From positions 1-41,719 of the forward strand of contig NZ_VRTT01000066.1 in the NCBI RefSeq assembly GCF_008017805.1: a stretch of DNA of 41,719 bases, given 5' to 3'. This stretch comes from Paenibacillus sp. N3.4 (GTDB lineage: Bacteria; Bacillota; Bacilli; Paenibacillales; NBRC-103111). The notes under the pieces are model-generated. The model searched no databases, was not told the origin of the DNA, and saw nothing but the letters and a program-made list of their open reading frames with translations. Numbering within the stretch: the first letter of the stretch is position 1; every line of letters starts with the position of its first letter. Both the position numbers and the translations under genes were made by a program. Shown here in pieces: positions 41,283 through 41,719 of the stretch.

Positions 41283-41316
41283 TAGATGCGAAGCAAGTGT
41301 ATAGACATATACTTCT
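41281..41316. repeat. GTAGAT-type palindromic element, second copy
   Basis: gtagatgcgaagcaa at the left end and cttctac at the right end; inside, aagtgtat and atatactt pair over agac. It matches the reverse complement of 22314-22356. Confidence 0.6.
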
Positions 41317-41319
41317 ACT

Positions 41320-41352
41320 AAGAAAAACCTAGCCAAGGCTAGGTTTTTCACC
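41320..41352 (+). terminator. Strong terminator
   Basis: Arms aaaacctagcc and ggctaggtttt are exact inverted repeats with a 2-base loop and T-run. It may serve the glycosylase gene 165 bases upstream, or an unrecognised transcript from the minus strand. Confidence 0.8.
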
Positions 41353-41719
41353 ATTTTGTACCATGTAATACATAGCCTGAAGCTATCTTATTCACCGTTT
41401 TTATCCAATAAATACATAAGCAAGTTAGATGTTCTTATTCCCGCTAATATCGTCTCACCCGAGAGATACGACCACAGATCTCGCTCATTTTCTACATAAC
41501 CTTCCATCCCCGGCGCTAACGAACAATAAGCAACCGTCGCTTGCTTAAGTATCCACAACAAAAGCCAATCGAACATTTACGCAACTCCATAATTGTGTTG
41601 TCTACGCTAACGAACCTTAGGAGGCTGTCGATTCATTGTAGATATCTCAGTCCCCAAAACTACTGTTGCGAATAGATCAAATACTACGAAAAATTCAATA
41701 CTTTAACTGGTTTTCTCCC

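Larger units (their letters stand above)
41157..41719. other. Repeat-containing spacer to the window end
   Basis: Contains an imperfect long hairpin (41232-41282), the GTAGAT element (41281-41316), a strong terminator (41320-41352) and GTTCGTTAG-type cores near 41516 and 41608. A 62-codon minus-strand ORF (41388-41576) begins at an ATG without a ribosome site and overlaps a repeat core; I do not count it as a gene. Confidence 0.5.

Noticed and set aside
41388..41576. 62-residue minus-strand ORF near the window end
   Set aside because: No ribosome site, no recognised domain, and overlap with a GTTCGTTAG repeat core.

Overview
The window reads as chromosomal DNA of a spore-forming, low-to-mid GC Firmicute, most probably Paenibacillus or a close relative. 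The pointers are strong AGGAGG-type ribosome binding sites, many GTG/TTG starts, copper-amine-oxidase-type stalk domains, SLH and Big_2 surface proteins, a SleL/YaaH-like LysM-GH18 enzyme, a TPP-riboswitch YkoEDC transporter, xylR/xylA, and several families of dispersed intergenic repeats. No phage, plasmid, CRISPR, rRNA or tRNA is visible. The only complete mobile element is an IS3-family insertion sequence.

Layout. 1-1900: IS3-family element flanked by an inverted 95-bp duplication, beside a small acidic ORF. 1990-4220: DUF3298-type protein, TRM11-like methyltransferase, TetR regulator with its operator-promoter. 4450-7512: minus-strand cell-envelope operon (HtrA-type protease, then a stalk-domain secreted protein split by a frameshift). 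7656-9740: LysR regulator divergent from a branched-chain aminotransferase, with a 21-bp palindrome between them. 9741-10677: gene-free, degenerate repeats. 10678-14145: YkvA-like protein, aguB-aguA (agmatine to putrescine), calcineurin-like phosphoesterase. 14162-18081: an unusual DHODH-like/polytopic membrane fusion divergent from flavohemoprotein hmp (frameshifted), with an FNR-type box between them and a Crp/Fnr regulator convergent with hmp. 18082-18888: three copies of a 112-bp tandem repeat. 18889-22268: HPP-like membrane protein, xylR and xylA with xyl operator. 22352-26120: small membrane proteins (paired CBO0543-type, YiaA/B-type, an internally duplicated PGxG protein) and repeat-rich spacers. 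26343-33765: SleL-like hydrolase, ten-repeat Big_2 protein, WGxxG-like small protein, psuK-psuG, nitroreductase. 33911-36516: 25-residue CDGSH-like mini-protein with Fur-like boxes, frameshifted SLH protein, small tyrosine-rich protein. 36593-39770: ykoC-ykoD-ykoE behind a TPP riboswitch, plus a fragment of a second riboswitch. 40023-41156: AlkC/AlkD-like DNA glycosylase, then repeat-containing spacer.

Two cross-cutting observations. First, five single-base losses in four genes each look like a lost base in a short homopolymer run; this pattern fits residual sequencing error better than gene decay. Second, the most system-like locus is 13.4-18.1 kb: an FNR-type GTGA-N6-TCAC box centred about 41.5 bp before the likely hmp start site also lies upstream of the divergent DHODH-membrane fusion, whose membrane half is an internal duplication with repeated His-Asp-Arg and Gly-Tyr-x-Asp-x-x-His motifs.
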